A stretch of 64,000 nt of DNA from Ascochyta rabiei. Taxonomy: Eukaryota; Ascomycota; Dothideomycetes; Pleosporales; Didymellaceae. The notes under the pieces were generated by a model. It did not search any database. It was given only the letters and a program-made list of their open reading frames with translations, and had not been told where the DNA came from. A program made the position numbers and the translations under genes. Positions 11,050 to 24,440 of the stretch are shown in pieces; the first letter of the stretch is position 1; every line of letters begins with the position of its first letter. The stretch covers positions 1,178,001 through 1,242,000 of the forward strand of contig NC_082406.1 in assembly GCF_004011695.2 (NCBI RefSeq), given 5' to 3'.

Positions 11050-14000
11050 GGGTTATTATAAATAGTAAAAGTTTCTTCTTCTCTATATCTGTTTTTAACG
11101 TACTATGTGCGTTACTATAAAGACCTTCTATACTATTATATCCTATAACGCCTTTAGTAGTTTCTATATTAGCTTTATATATCCTTTCTATTTAACTAAG
11201 ACCTATAACTTATTCTACCTATAGGCCCTCTTTTCTTTTAGAATAGACTCTACCTCCTATTTAGCTAGAGTTAGGTTGCCCTCCTCTAGGACAACTAGTA
11301 GGCCTAGTCTACTTTCCTATAGGCGCTGTGTTAGTAATAGGTTAGAAGCTATATGTTCTAGTAGGTCTATATACACTGTCTTATAGAGGTTACCTAGTAA
11401 ATCTAGGGTAACTATTAGAGGGGTAGGAACTGCAACTACTATGTACTAGGCTTATAACTAGTCTAGCTTTTAGCTTAGCCTATTAGTTTTTATATTATAG
11501 AGGGAAAACTATACCTTATCTTCTATATAGTACTACTCTATAGGCCTATAGCTACAGTCTGTTATATTCTAGGTATGTTGTTATACCTATACTATAGCTG
11601 CCTAAGTAAGCTCTATACCTTACTAGAGGTAGTTTAGGAAATAGACTACCTGTTCCTGTAGTATGTTCTAGCTAACAGTTAGTAGTACTGTTATCTGTAG
11701 GAGGTCTACATTATACCTATAGAGGAGTAGATTAAGACTAACTCTAGTAACTAAAGAGTTGTAATTATTAAGTGCTAGTTAGTAGGCTAGAAGATAGTTA
11801 GGCTAGTTATCCTATTTAAAGTTAACTATAACCTATAGAACTACCTATACCTCTTAGTTAGCATACTCTATCCCTCTGTCTATCTAGAGGTAGTAGGCTA
11901 TAGAGAGTAGCTAGTCTACCCCTATAAGGCTATATAGTGTTATCTAAAAATGTCCTAGCTAGTCTAAGCCGCAGTCTAAGATCATAGAGCTAGAAAAGCC
12001 TTAGAACTACTACTACGTGTTATAGAAGACCTTAGCGCAATATTCTATAGTTATAGAAGTTATCGCCTTAAGCTGCATATACTTAGAGAGGTAATCTATA
12101 ATTACTAGAAGATAGCGCAGTACGTCCTTATTAGCCTAAGAGAGGTTAACTATAAAGTCTATTAAAATCTAGGACTAAAAACAGTTAGTAATAGGTAATA
12201 GCTAAAGTAAGCCCTGCTGTTAGCGCTATAACACGTGCGTGCTAAAATAGTAGTAGTTATAGATATAATACTAAACGTCCTATAATATCTACTCTTAGTA
12301 GAAGTTACGTCTAATAATACAGAATGTAGTATTAGCCTCTAGATAGCCTGTTAGGTTAGATTTGTGTACCCTTTAGATTAATATAGTTATAAGTAGCTTC
12401 TAACATAGAACCTATATAACCCTATACTACAGTAGTATACTATAAGTACTAAGCGTGTAATCTATAATTTACTAAGTAGTCTTAGCCTTAGAAGGGAACT
12501 AGTAGGCCCTATTATAGACAGTAAACAGGCGCACTATATACTCTACGTTCTACTAAACGCCTTTATTCTACAGCAATTGCATATACGTATTAATAAAAAG
12601 TAGAGGCGTACTAGGGCCTAGTATACTAATTACTAATACTAAAACTAAGGTTATTATCCTATAGACCCCCTCTAACCTCCTATTATAGTCCTGTTCCTAG
12701 CAGCTTACTACATCTAGTTAGGCTACTAAGCGTCTAGAGCAGAAGCAAAGGTAGAAATAGAACTTTAACAGCTCCTCTGCCTATTAGTGCTGCCTCTTAC
12801 TTAGCCTGCGCACTGTAGTAAAGTACTAGAGGTTCTTATAGTTAGTTAGGATAGTAAACAGCCTAGTAACAGACCCTAATTTAGCTGCCTAGACCTCTAG
12901 GTACTTTATAATAGTAGTTAACTCCTTATTATAGATAGTATAGTTCTGTTATTCTATTATAAGTATAGTAGAGTAGTACGCTACTAGGTAAAGCACCTTT
13001 CTATACTATTAAGAAAGGCAGCTACCTAGCGCCTTACTAGAGTAGTCTACCTCTAATAGTGTTTCTTACTTAGAGTCCTACTAGGCTAGGACTAGTTCTG
13101 TTATAAATGCGTTCTTTAGCTAGTAGAACGCTACGTCCTCCTCCTGCCCTTACCTAAACAGGATATCCTTCCCTGTAAGTTAATTAAGTAGGGTAGTAAT
13201 ATTAGAGAAGACTAGGATAAAGTCCTAGTAGAAGTTAGTAAACTCTAGGAAACTGCAGACTCTGCGTAAAGACTGTAGGGCTTCCTAATTATAGATAGCC
13301 TTAACCTTCTTAGGATTAGAGTAGATGTCCTTTCTATCTTCTATAATATATCCTAGGTAGTGTACTTCCTTTATTATAAATACGCACTTCTTAGGGTCTA
13401 AATACAGCTCTATATCGCGTAGAAGTGTAAGGACTCTACTAACCTTCCCTAAGTAGTCTATCCTAGACCTGCTACTGTAAATAAGGACATTATCTAGGTA
13501 CGCAGTAGTATAATTACCTAATATCTTCTAAAGCGCGCTGTTAATATAACGCTAGAAGGACGCTAGTGCTTCTGCTAGGCTAAATAGACAGACTAGCCAC
13601 TTAAAGAGCCTAAAATAGGTGCAGAATATAGTAAGGTGCTTATCTCCTTCTATAACACAAATCTAGTAAAATACTAAACAGACATTAACCTTAGAAAACT
13701 AGTAGGCACCCTCTAGTATACGTAAGGTTTCCTTAATAAAAGAGAGTAGGTACTAGTTAGTAATAAAAATGCTATTAAGTACGTAATAGTCTACGCATAT
13801 ACGCTACCTACTAGAGAACTTCTTAACTAGTAGAACTAGGGCCTCTACTAGGGAAGAGGAGGCGTAGATCTACCCCTTATCTATTAGTGCTAACACCTAT
13901 TTCTATAGCTTAAGTAGCTAGTCCCTTAGCATGTTGTACAGAGGGCCCTAGAGTAGAGGCTCCTCTTTTCTAGACTAGTTGCGCTGTAACTATATATAGT

Positions 14001-14700
14001 ATTCTATCTAGCCCCTATATAGGGGAAGGCTAGAGGCCTTACTCTTATTAAATAGGTCCTAAAACTAGACTAACTTAGGGGGAAGAGGGTCTACCTCCTC
14101 TGCTGTCCCTTGCGCTCCTAGGGATTAAACTAAGAGGATTTTAGTAATGTTATAGAGGCTTATAGAGACAAACTAGTCCTTAGGCAGGCGCTTCTAGAGC
14201 CTATTAGCTAGCGTCTTATTAAACTTACTTGCTAATAGAAGAGCTATGTAAACATTTGCTATATACTATAAGGATTTATAGATAATAAGGTTCTCTACCT
14301 GTTATATCCTTAGTATGCCCTTTTCTACATCTAACTCTACACCCTCTTATTAGAGCTAGAGCTTCCCTAAAATAACATTCTAGCTTAGACCTAGCACTAC
14401 GTAGGCTATAGCCTATAAGTGCAACCTAACTAATTTATACCTAAACAGGACTAAATAGGAGATTATAGACTTTCTACTAGTATCTACTACTTACGCTAAG
14501 TATTATAGCAGCACCTTAATAAAGTCTCCTCCTAAGCGTGTAGTAAAGTTATTGCTTACTACGCTAAAGTATTTACACCCTAAGTCTACTAGCGCGTTAG
14601 CCTAAATTACTCTATTAATAAATAATAGAATATAGAATAGGGGCTTATCTATAGAGTCTATAATAGCTTCTCTAGCAGCCTATAATGCCCCTGTACTAGT
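11050..14700 (-). pseudogene. Gypsy A pol: protease, RT, RNase H, integrase, chromodomain
   Basis: Reading leftward, protease is at about 14700-14000. The RT active-site box is AYLDNVLIYSSR near 13502-13470 (YLDD with Asp to Asn), followed by a region resembling HYLGYIIE near 13360. RNase H is roughly 13150-12650. The integrase core near 11990-11850 reads like SDCGLD then HF, then LLSIAYY and DRG. These match the fungal Gypsy pattern DxGxQF, LSTAYH and QTDGQ. A chromodomain follows at about 11240-11110 (VESILKEKRAYR, LVKQKGYIK), which in this clade targets integration to marked chromatin. Stops are RIP-type. Confidence 0.85.
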
Positions 14701-14749
14701 AGTTACCCCTACTAATATACTTCTACAGCGCTTCTAACTTAGACTTACG

Positions 14750-15950
14750 TTAAAAGTAGCTAGTTTCCCCTATACAAACTAGCCTCTTTCTTACCTAAGA
14801 TTATTACTACGTATACTATAGTTACTACTACGTTAGTATAATCCTAGTAAATATGTCCCTCTTTGCCGTAACAGGTACATAGGTTAGCCTTCTAGCGTTA
14901 CTAAAATACCTTATTAGGAACCTACGTAGCCTAGTTAGGAGTAGACTACTTCTAACCCCTATATATAGCACTGCTGCTAGTGCAAACTACAGATATAAAT
15001 GTTATCTTAACATTACTATCCTTATTATACTTAGGCAGCGCCTAGGTAGAGGTGTAGCGTAGCTAGTTTTCTATAGCTATAGTCTTAATGTCTATAGTAA
15101 TAGACTTATACTCTATAATAGCTATATTATAATCTATATAAGTTACACCTTAGTTTATTACTATATTATAGATGTTTGCGTTTAGGGCCTAGTAAAGCTT
15201 TAATAGGCGTTGTTCTCTGTCCTAGTAGAGGCCGCCACTTTACACTAGTAGCTGTTTAAACTAGATAAGAAAGTCTAAGAACAACTTGTTAGGACCTTAA
15301 CAGACGCTTTCTAGTTTTGCCTAGGCCTGTTCCTAGCTGTAGTTGTTGCTGTAGCAGAATTCTAGATATACTAGAAAGTCCTCTAGGCTCTATACACCTT
15401 AGGTACCTCTAATCTTATAGAATAGAGCTATATCTTATTATACAGATATACTAAGCTAGGACTATATAAAGGTAAACATGTCCTATAGCCTACTAATAAA
15501 GAACACGTCTACCTATAGCTTATATTCTATTATAACCTACTACGCCTTAAATAAGAATTTATCTCTAGAAAAGGCCTTACCTATAGAAAGAGGTTTTCTA
15601 TAGGCTGTAGACGTCTGTATAGAGGTATATAGGCCTAAGGTAGACACTAAAAACAGCACTTTATAAGGCGGGTTAGAGGCTAGGGTAAACGTTAATAGGT
15701 ACGGTGTTACTTCTAAGGAGGATAATAGGACTATAGACGCAGGTCTAGTATAGGCGTTAGCTATTTATACTAGGGACTCTATAAACACGTGTATATTAGA
15801 GTTATTATACTTAAGTAATACTATACACTTATTAGTAGCTAATAAGGCTTACTATAAGTTTGTTATAAACTACAACGTCTAGACTATAAATTTCTAAAGG
15901 GTTAAGAGGATAGATTTGTCTAAGAGGTTATTCTAGAAGCTGGCTAACAT
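14750..15950 (-). pseudogene. Gypsy A gag (degraded)
   Basis: By position this is gag, between the 5' LTR (15992) and protease. The minus strand near 14900-14850 has Cys/Arg/Gly-rich remains that may be the zinc knuckle, but I could not fit C-x2-C-x4-H-x4-C with certainty. The coat-domain region is too mutated to call a start. Confidence 0.55.
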
Positions 15951-15991
15951 AGTATAAGTGCTAGCTGTTCTTCTAGAAGAAGAGATATAAA

Positions 15992-16146
15992 TGTTATAGA
16001 CTAGCCTTAGGGTAGGATGTAATAAGGGTTAATATAGTATTATATCTCTTAAGGAGGTAACATGTTGTATGTCCTTCTAATATGTCTATAGGGCACGTAA
16101 CCGCCCTATCTTAGTTAAGGCTTAGATAAGGTCTAAGCCTATAACA
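15992..16146 (-). repeat. 5' LTR of Gypsy A
   Basis: It is 155 bp and pairs with 1619-1773. It is followed by the duplicated target ttatc and then the last five bases of Copia C's 5' LTR (taaca, 16152-16156). Confidence 0.92.
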
Positions 16147-16299
16147 TTATCTAACAATTAAGATTCTTACTAACACTACTAAAATACCCTTTTAATATGT
16201 TGCTATTAACTATACGTAATTTAATCATAATTCTTATAGATTACATAACCTACACATATTAGTTACATTAACTATAGACCTACTGCGCCTCTCTAGACG

Positions 16300-19200
16300 T
16301 ATAGGAGAAGATAGACCTAAACTAGACTATTCTTCTAAGGACTAAGCTATAAGTACCTAACGCTCTAGACATTACTAACTATAAGAGATGGCTAGCCCTT
16401 AGCAATAATAAATAAGGAAACCCTTAGCTTCTAAAATTCCTATCTAAATTATTAGCTAATAGCCTAAAGGTATAGAAGAAAGATAATAACTATTAGAAGA
16501 GCTGCCTTAAATCCTATAAGATAGCAGATAGAGACTACTATAAGGAATAAACTAACCTAGATAAGGTAGTAATGTTTATGTAAAGCTTAGTATTACCTTA
16601 CCTTATAAAGAACTGCTGCTAATTAGGTAAATTAATTTAAACATAGCTTATTAGCCTTAAATACATAGTTAGTATTAATGCTAAAGAAGAACAATTACGC
16701 GTACGCCACTAATACCTAGCAGCCCTTAAACTAATAAGATAACCTAGGAGCTGGGATACCTAGCTCCTTAAGTATAATTATGCTGTAACTAATACTAAAA
16801 TAGAGGGTATTGCTAAAATATATAATATATAAGACACTATCTAAGACTTCTTAGATTTAGTAATAAAGATAGCGCTAACCTAGGAAATAGCATTCTAGAA
16901 CTATAGTAGACAAGAATAAAATATAACTTATAAAGAAATAATAAAACGCTTCTAAGAGTATATAACTAAGTACTACCCTAAGGGGAGATAGTAAAGGGGC
17001 GCCTTTGCTGCAGGGAATAACTTAAATCTTACTACTAGTAGTAAATCTACCCTAGACACTAATAGGGACGCCTCTTATGTTATTAAAGATATATTATCTA
17101 CTCCTACTACATAGGAAGTTAGGGAAGACATTATTAAAAACAGAATATTAGTTAAATTACTACATCTAAGTAGTCCCTAAGAGGGGATACAGCAGTAGCT
17201 AGAGGAGCAGAATGCCCTACTTGTAGATAATGCTATAGACTAGAAGATTACTACTACGTCTATAAAGATAAAGCACTAGAATAGTTTACCCTACGTAATA
17301 GAATTACTAAGATAGTACAATTTAGGATAGAACAAAATGCTAACCTTTAATATTAGGTTAGATCTGCAAAACAAGCTTGCACTAAGACACTAGCTATTAA
17401 GACATCCTAAATACTAGAGGCACCTCTAGAATAACTTTAAGGATAGAAGATATTAATAATTAATATAAGTCTTGTTAAAGAATTATACAATATAGAGCTA
17501 CTAAGCTACCCTCTTAGGAACTCCTTTATCTTTAACTTAGAATTAATAATCTATATTATAAACAATAAGAATTAAATATAAGACCTTACTCTACCTATAT
17601 TAAATAATTACCTATAGGTAGAAACCTTCTAGGTATAGATATAGGGATATAGTACTGTCTATCTCTATCTATTAAATACAAGCTAACTAACTACTCTTAA
17701 ACTACATAATATAGCATAGTGCCTACACATACCTTGCAACCTTATCTCTTTCTAATAACTACGTTAACAGGGCATCTAGTAGGACACAAAAGGAGATCTA
17801 ACTTAGCTTAGACGAGTAGACAACATAGCTATTACGTCCTTAGATAAACAATATAGATAATAGGTACTTAGAGAACAGCTATAGGTAGTATTTATAATAT
17901 AATTTACATAAGGCTAAACACCTAAGACTACTACTACTCGGCTATAGCATAAGCAAATAGGGCACCCTAGAGCTCCTACTATTAAACACCTTATCTAATA
18001 ATCTTAGAGGGTAAGAGTTAGGGGTATTACTACAGTCTAATGTAATACTTACAGATAAGCTAAGAATAAGAGGTAAATTAGTTAAACACTATAAATAAGC
18101 AATAAAGGACTAGAAGAACATATAGTAATTAAGTTCTACTTATATAAAGAAGAAAGCTTTACTAAAGAAAAGAGCTAATTACTTGCTATTAATAGGCAAT
18201 CTGGCTTCCTCTAGGACTTCTATTTTAAAGATAATTAACTAGAAAAGATAATTATCTACTTCTTAGACACTCTTATATAATTCCTATTAAAATAATATAA
18301 GATCTAGGTTAAGGTATTTAAGTATAATAGTAAAATTACTATAATAAAACTAGAAGTATTAAGATAGTGCGCTGCATAATTAATTAGGCTTAAGCCTTCT
18401 ATACTAGACACCTAAGTATAGAATAGAGGTGCTAAACGCTTAGAAGGTATAATAAAAGATAAGGTACGCACTATAAGATTAGACGTAAACCTACTATAGA
18501 AAATATAGCTAGAGATTATAAGGGTAGTAGTATACCTACACAACTAAACACTAAGGTTATTAAATAACTAGAAAACACCCTATAATATGTTCTTTACCTA
18601 TATAGCTTAACTAGCTAGCCTAAATATATAAAGTAGGAAACTAAACTAGGTATATCTAGAAGTATATAGATGTAAAGCCTTTACTCTTATAAGTAACACC
18701 CTTTAGAGAATATTATAACTCTAGTAACTAGACCTAAGAGTATAGGTAGGATACCTAGTAGGATACTAACCCTTAAATATATATTAGATATAGATTCTAA
18801 CCTTAGTAAGAGTTATTAGCACAAGAGACGTAATCTTTAATAAGGATACTGTCTTTAGTAGCTAGACTTAGGACCTAATAGACAACCTTATACACAGTAC
18901 TCTTAAAGAAATAGTAATATAGACAAGAAGCGTAAAGCTTCTACCTCTACCCTAAAATAAGGCTAAATTCTAGTTATTCTATAAGAATAACACTATTATA
19001 CACTTAAATACTATAGAAGATTAAATAGAATATAATAATAGATAGAAAGCTAGACATATATATCTAACTCCTCCTCTAACTCTACTACTAGTTACACTAT
19101 TAATAAATATGTTATTACTATTCTAATTAGTAAGAGGTAACAGCTAATTAGGAGTTAGCAGGTGGCACTAGTTAACTGCTAATTAGTTAGAATTAACGCT

Positions 19201-20990
19201 AGCGTAATCTTAAGGAACTTTATAAACTATTCTATAGAAAGCTATATTTATAGCTAGTATATAAGGCAGATATATAGGCACATACTAGGGTAATAATATT
19301 AATAAGGCTAGGTTAAAACAAATACTAATAAAAGGGCTTAAGCCTTATTAAAGCTAACTCCTACTAGAGCTAACAGCACAATTAAACCTAGAGGACCACC
19401 TGCTTTACTAATAGTTTAAAGAAGCTAAGAAAGAACACCTTAGCAGCTATTAGAATATAAAGTTATAGTCTAAAGTACCCCTAATAAAGACTAAGGTAGT
19501 AGAATACTAGATACTTAACTATATGTAGGTATATACATATAAGCTTAATAAGAACTACTACCTACTTAGATATAAGGCGCGACTAGTAGTCTAAGGTAAC
19601 TAGTAATAAAATATTACTTCTAAAGATACCTACGCAGCAACACTAGCTAGCAGGTCCTTTGGAATACTTATAGCAATTCTAGCAGTATATAACCTAAAAC
19701 TTAAATAGTTTAATATTATAAATGCCTTTATTTATATATTAATTAATAGAGAGGTCTATATAAGGATACTATATAGGTATTAGAAACTAGGTACTGTTCT
19801 ATAGCTATATAAGGCACTATATAGACTAAGAATTTCTCTACTCTTCTAGTAGAAGAAATTTATATCTACTCTAATAAGCTATAGATTTACAGTTATTCCC
19901 TATAAACCCTACTACTTACTTAAGAATAGAGTTACTATCTTCTTCTATATAGACGATATTATTATAGCTTATTACCTAACTAGAAGATATAAGGCAGATA
20001 AGGCCCTTAGCTATATTACTAACAAATACTTTATTACAGAAGGAAACAATCTGTAATAGTTCCTAGGAGTAGTAATAACCTAAGATTAAGATAACCTAAG
20101 GATCTTCCTCTTATAGGCGTTATACATTAACAAAATTATCTCCCTAGTAGATAAGATAGACATATAACATAACACACTAATATTAAGTATTAAGCTTCTA
20201 CTAAATAAAGGGGAAGCTGCAGCATTAGAAATTAACAGATACTAGAGAAAGATTAGATCTCTTCTCTTTACTGTAGTTACTACTAGGCCTAATATTATCT
20301 TTACTACATCTAGGCTAGTATAGTTTCTAACTAACCCTAGATAGTAGTACTATAACGTAGTAGATTAAGTACTATTATACCTATAAGGAACATAAGACCT
20401 ATCCCTTACCTTTAGAGGTAACAAGCACCTAGTAGTTACTAGTAATGTTTTAATTACAAATAATACTCTTAATAGAAAGAGCTTCTAAGGATATACTATT
20501 AAACTATATAGAGGCCTTATTACCTAAAGAGCTAATAAATAAGATATAGTTACTACGTTAATAACTAAAGCAGAGCTACTTACCCTAGTATAGGTTGCTA
20601 AGAAAGCTATCTTTATCTTATAACTATTATTAGAACTTAGTATACACCTCTTATAGTTAACAATTACTATTTAATATAATAATACCTAGACTATCTAATT
20701 AATTAATAAGTAAGTCTTAAAACTTTAAACTAAACTATAATATGTAGACGTTTACAACTACTAGCTATAATAAGAGGTAAATAAAGGCACTATAATAGTA
20801 ACCTATATCCTATCTACTAAGATGTTAGCTAATAGACTTATAAAGGCTCTGCCTATAAGTAAGTAGTTAACCTTTCTAAGGTAGCTAGGACTAAAGAAAA
20901 CATACTAAACAAAGAAAGCTAGCTAATACCTAGATAGAATTACTTAACTAAAAGCTCTCTAACCTAGAGGTACAATAACAGCTAGTTATA
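16300..20990 (+). pseudogene. Copia C gag-pol: gag, protease, integrase, RT, RNase H
   Basis: The order is Copia type, with integrase before RT. Gag is at about 16330-17400. The protease region near 17527-17585 (IIYIINNKN) resembles the fungal box DTGATIHICNN. Integrase is at 18060-18600. RT begins near 19520 (YLLRYKARLVVQGN) and has an intact YIDDIIIA active site at about 19945-19968. RNase H begins near 20270 (TRPNIIFTTSRL). The frame is broken by TAG and TAA. A stretch at 19142-19189, between integrase and RT, forms an imperfect palindrome also seen near 24080. Confidence 0.87.
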
Positions 20991-21026
20991 TCTAGCTTTA
21001 ATTAGGGCCTTAAAGCTAAGGAGGTG

Positions 21027-21189
21027 TGTTAGATAACTAACCTTGCTAAACTAAGTTAGGGGGTTTAGAGTTAACCTTAGTTAACTTAGGGGCTAGCGGC
21101 ACACATATAAAAAATAAGCTATTAAGATAGATAATTATTAATTAATTACCTTTATTATTATCTTTGCACATTAAGTATACTATCTAACA
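21027..21189 (+). repeat. 3' LTR (LTR-beta) of Copia C
   Basis: It is 163 bp, starts tgttagataac and ends tatctaaca, preceded by the purine run gctaaggaggtg. It matches the other two LTR-beta copies in the window. Confidence 0.93.
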
Positions 21190-23900
21190 GAAATATAGTA
21201 GATTTTAGTTTATTAATAACGCTTAACACATAAATAGGGTCTCTGTTTAAGATATAGGAACCCTACTAACTACAGAAAGTTCTCTAAGAGGTTTACTAGC
21301 TGTAAGATTATTTTACTTATAGACTTCTTCTCTAGTTATAACTAGATAATACTGTATTAAGATAGTAGAGACATAACAGCGGTTATACTACTAATTAGCC
21401 TTTTATAATTATATACCTTAGTTTAAGAGGCTACTAACTTAATAGCTGTCTTCTAAAGAATTATAACTAAGATTGTTAAGGATTACTAGCTAGATACGCT
21501 TCCTTTTCTTAATAACGTTTCTAGCAGTAGTCTAAAGATAGATTATAATAGTAAGGAGGCTTTACCTAGTATTAGGTAATATATACTCAAGCATATCTAG
21601 TAACTAGATAGGGTTCTTACAGACGTAGAAAGAGCTAGCAGTATAGTATTAGGACTAAAATACTACTAGGGACATAATTAATTAGGGGTAGTTAGCTATA
21701 AAGTTTTAGTTAAAGGCGATATCTAGTATAAAAGAAAGTTAACAAATTTATAAATTAGCTAGAGTGTTAGAATACAAAGGAGGTCTAGATGTTTATAGGA
21801 ATTATAGTGTACTACTACATCTAGATACCCTTATTTGCCTTAAAAGCAAAGCTACTATTCTAGTTATTAAAGAATAACGCAGTGTGGTAATAGGGCAACG
21901 TAGAATAGAGCTTAATGTTACTCCTAAAAGAGCACATTATTAACGCACCTGCGCTTATAATAATATCTTATAAAAATCCTAGTTTAGTGTTTCTCTTAGT
22001 TAATGTAAGTAATAAAGGCGTAGGAGTATACCTTAAGCAAATATACCTACATAGAAAACAACAACTATATAGGTTTAAAAGCACTGTCTAGTCTAAGGTA
22101 GAAAGTAGGTAGTACTTAATAAAGCTTAAATATAAGGTAGTTATTTAGGTACTTAAGAAGTTTAGGATATAGTTATATAGTATACACTTTATTATTAAGA
22201 CTAATACCTGAATATTAATTACCTAGCTAAACAGGTTGTTATTAAACCTTTTAGGCTTAGTTATAAACAGGTAGCTTACTATAATTCTACTCTAGAACTT
22301 TAAAATACGCTATGTACTAGGAAAGAAGAATATAGTTATAGACGCACTATTAAGATACCTAAAGCTAGAGGGGTAGGAGAACCTAGACAAGCCTAAATCT
22401 GACGTTAAAGAGTTTGTTAAAAACCTAATAGTAAACGTAGTGCTAAGTAACTAGGTTAACATAAGGACTACCTAGATTCTAAGACAGGAATACTTCTAGG
22501 AAGTAGAGGATATTACTATTTTTCTACACTCCCTAAAGACCCTAGCTAGGTTAAGTAGGAAAGAGTGCAGAGCTTAGAAGAAGAGCGCTATAAACTTCTT
22601 TAAGAGAGACAGCTACTTATTCTAAAAAACATTAAGGAATATTACTATTAGGCGTGTAGTTAATAATGTAGATTTCTACACTAAAGTTATAAAGAATATC
22701 TACTAAACTATTAGTTATAGAAGTATAAACGTAGTATTCTCTATAGTCTCTTAACAATACTACTAGCTTAATATATATAGAAGTGTTAATAGAAAAATCT
22801 CTACATATAAGAAGTACTAACTTAGAGTAACTAAGATTATAAAAGATATACTAACTAGTACCTACTTCTATATACTATAGGAGTTAGTTACTATTAATAT
22901 TATGTATATGCTAATAAGCAGAGGCTTCTAGTACCTAGTTACAGCTAGAGAATACTTCAGTAGGTAGATAGAGGTAAGGGCGCTTTATAATAATAAGTTA
23001 TTAATAGTAGTAAAGTTTCTATATAAAGACATTGTCTATAGGTAGAGCACTATAAGAAGACTTATAGTTAACAGTAGACTAGACTTTACTAAAGTAGTTA
23101 AGAGGCTTACTTTAATCTATAGGATTAAGAGGGTATAGGCATCTGCATACACCTCTTAAGTAATAGGAAAAGTAGAAGGTAGACATAAACCTATTATTAA
23201 TACACTTATAAAGCTTAAGGGGTTATAGGTAGACAACCTTCTAATAGTACTCTTAGCTAACAGGATCTCTATATAATCTATAGGATACTTAGCATATTAA
23301 CTTATTACTAGCTAGAACCTAGTTCTTCTAATTAAACTGTTATTACTAATATAGCAAACACTACTATTCTAGAAGGTTAAGAATAGGGATTAACTACTTG
23401 TAATTAGAGGTATGTAGTTAGATCTCTAGAATTAGTTCCTTAAAGATGTAGTTAGCACAACTAATTAACTAAGAGCGTTAAAAAAGGAGTATTAGGACAA
23501 TAACAACAACGTTTAGCATAAGCAGATTAACCCTAGAGACCTAGTTCTACTGTAGGACTTAATAGGATAAATTAACATGTCTAGAGATAAGAAGTTAAGG
23601 AAGAAGTAGCTTAGGCTATACTAAGTGTTACTTAACAGAACGCAGCTAGATAGGGGCACCTATTTACTTAAAGACCTTAATAGAACTAGTATACTATATA
23701 TAGTACTAGAGTAGAGAATAAAGAAGTATTATAAGCGTTTACTAGAGGATATTTAGTTAGAAGAGATAGGACTTATAAAGGTATAGAGAGAGAATACCTA
23801 GAAATAAAACTATAAGGATATGTTTCTACAGAGCAGACAAAGTAAAGCTGCTAAGAATTTAAGCACCCCTATTCTAGTAGATAAGGGAAGAACACCTACT
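21190..23900 (+). pseudogene. Gypsy element D, RT to integrase (right part)
   Basis: The frame continues from 1460. RT has LIDFFSSYNQI near 21318 and the active-site region PFLNNV near 21513, with FLDDV changed to FLNNV. RNase H is at 21960-22240 (near EYTLSKYTYIEN, then RYSITKLKYKAV). Integrase core is at 22880-23290 (LVTAREYFSRQIEVRAL, VVKRLTLIYRIKRVQ, SAYTSQVIGKVEGRHKPI). This is the Gypsy group whose integrase reads TAREDLSGWVEARAL. Coding signal runs out near 23900. No 3' LTR was recognised, so the element's right end is unknown. Confidence 0.83.
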
Positions 23901-24440
23901 AGTTATAATTTACTAAGTATTAAAATCTACTCTTAACCTCTTATATAGTATAAAAGACTGTAATATAAAATATATAATAACTTATCTAATTTAGACTCTA
24001 ATAATAAGAAATAGTAGTATGGTTTATAGAACAGACTGCTAAAGATAGAGAGGTAAAGTTCTAACTACTAAAGATACAAGCTAATTAGCAGTTGCTAGGT
24101 CTTACTAGTTAACTCCTAATTAGCTAAAACTTAACGCTAGTAAAAATAACTTAGCCTAGGTACTTACTAAGTATAGAGAAAGGTGTAAGCTAATAGCTTA
24201 TAACTAAAACAATTATTTATAAACAGTTAATAATTATAGTAAGTAAATATAAGTAAGTAAAACTATAAATAGTAGGTAAAAAATATAAATAGTAAGTAAA
24301 AGCGTAGAAGAAAAGCGGGCCTATAGCTGCCTAGGACACTCTTAAAGCAGAGCTACTCTATTACTTCTAACTCTCCTTCTTATAATATTAGCTTATAACT
24401 CTTTATATCTACTTAACTATACCTAAAGTTTATAATATTA
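23901..24440. other. No gene seen; short palindrome
   Basis: This stretch holds the tail of Gypsy D and AT-rich sequence with repeats of taagtaaaa type. An imperfect palindrome lies at 24080-24124 (arms ctaattagcagtt and aactcctaattag). A related palindrome in opposite order lies at 19142-19189. Confidence 0.4.

Larger units (their letters stand above)
1619..16146 (-). mobile_element. Gypsy element A (minus strand), with Gypsy B nested inside
   Basis: A pair of 155-bp LTRs (1619-1773 and 15992-16146) shares the ends tgttat and ataaca and nearly all interior bases. The 5-bp target duplication is ttatc (1614-1618 and 16147-16151), inside the 5' LTR of Copia C. The polypurine tract, read on the minus strand, is agggaaaggaggta next to the 1619-1773 LTR, so gag-pol runs right to left. 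After subtracting nested B and its duplicated ctctt the element is about 7220 bp. Order on the minus strand is gag, protease, RT, RNase H, integrase, chromodomain, then an antisense open frame before the 3' LTR. Confidence 0.92.
1461..21189 (+). mobile_element. Copia element C, with Gypsy A nested in its 5' LTR
   Basis: This is a Ty1/Copia LTR retrotransposon (family with LTR-beta). The left LTR is 1461-1618 plus the last five bases at 16152-16156, and the right LTR is 21027-21189; each sums to 163 bp. The ends are tattag (originally tgttag) and taaca. Flanks are gaaag (1456-1460) and gaaat (21190-21194), a target duplication with four of five matches inside the RT of Gypsy D. The polypurine tract gctaaggaggtg sits immediately before the 3' LTR, which fixes the + orientation. 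Removing nested Gypsy A leaves about 5.2 kb, normal for Copia. A second, truncated copy of the family (K) lies at 43378-52191. Confidence 0.88.
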
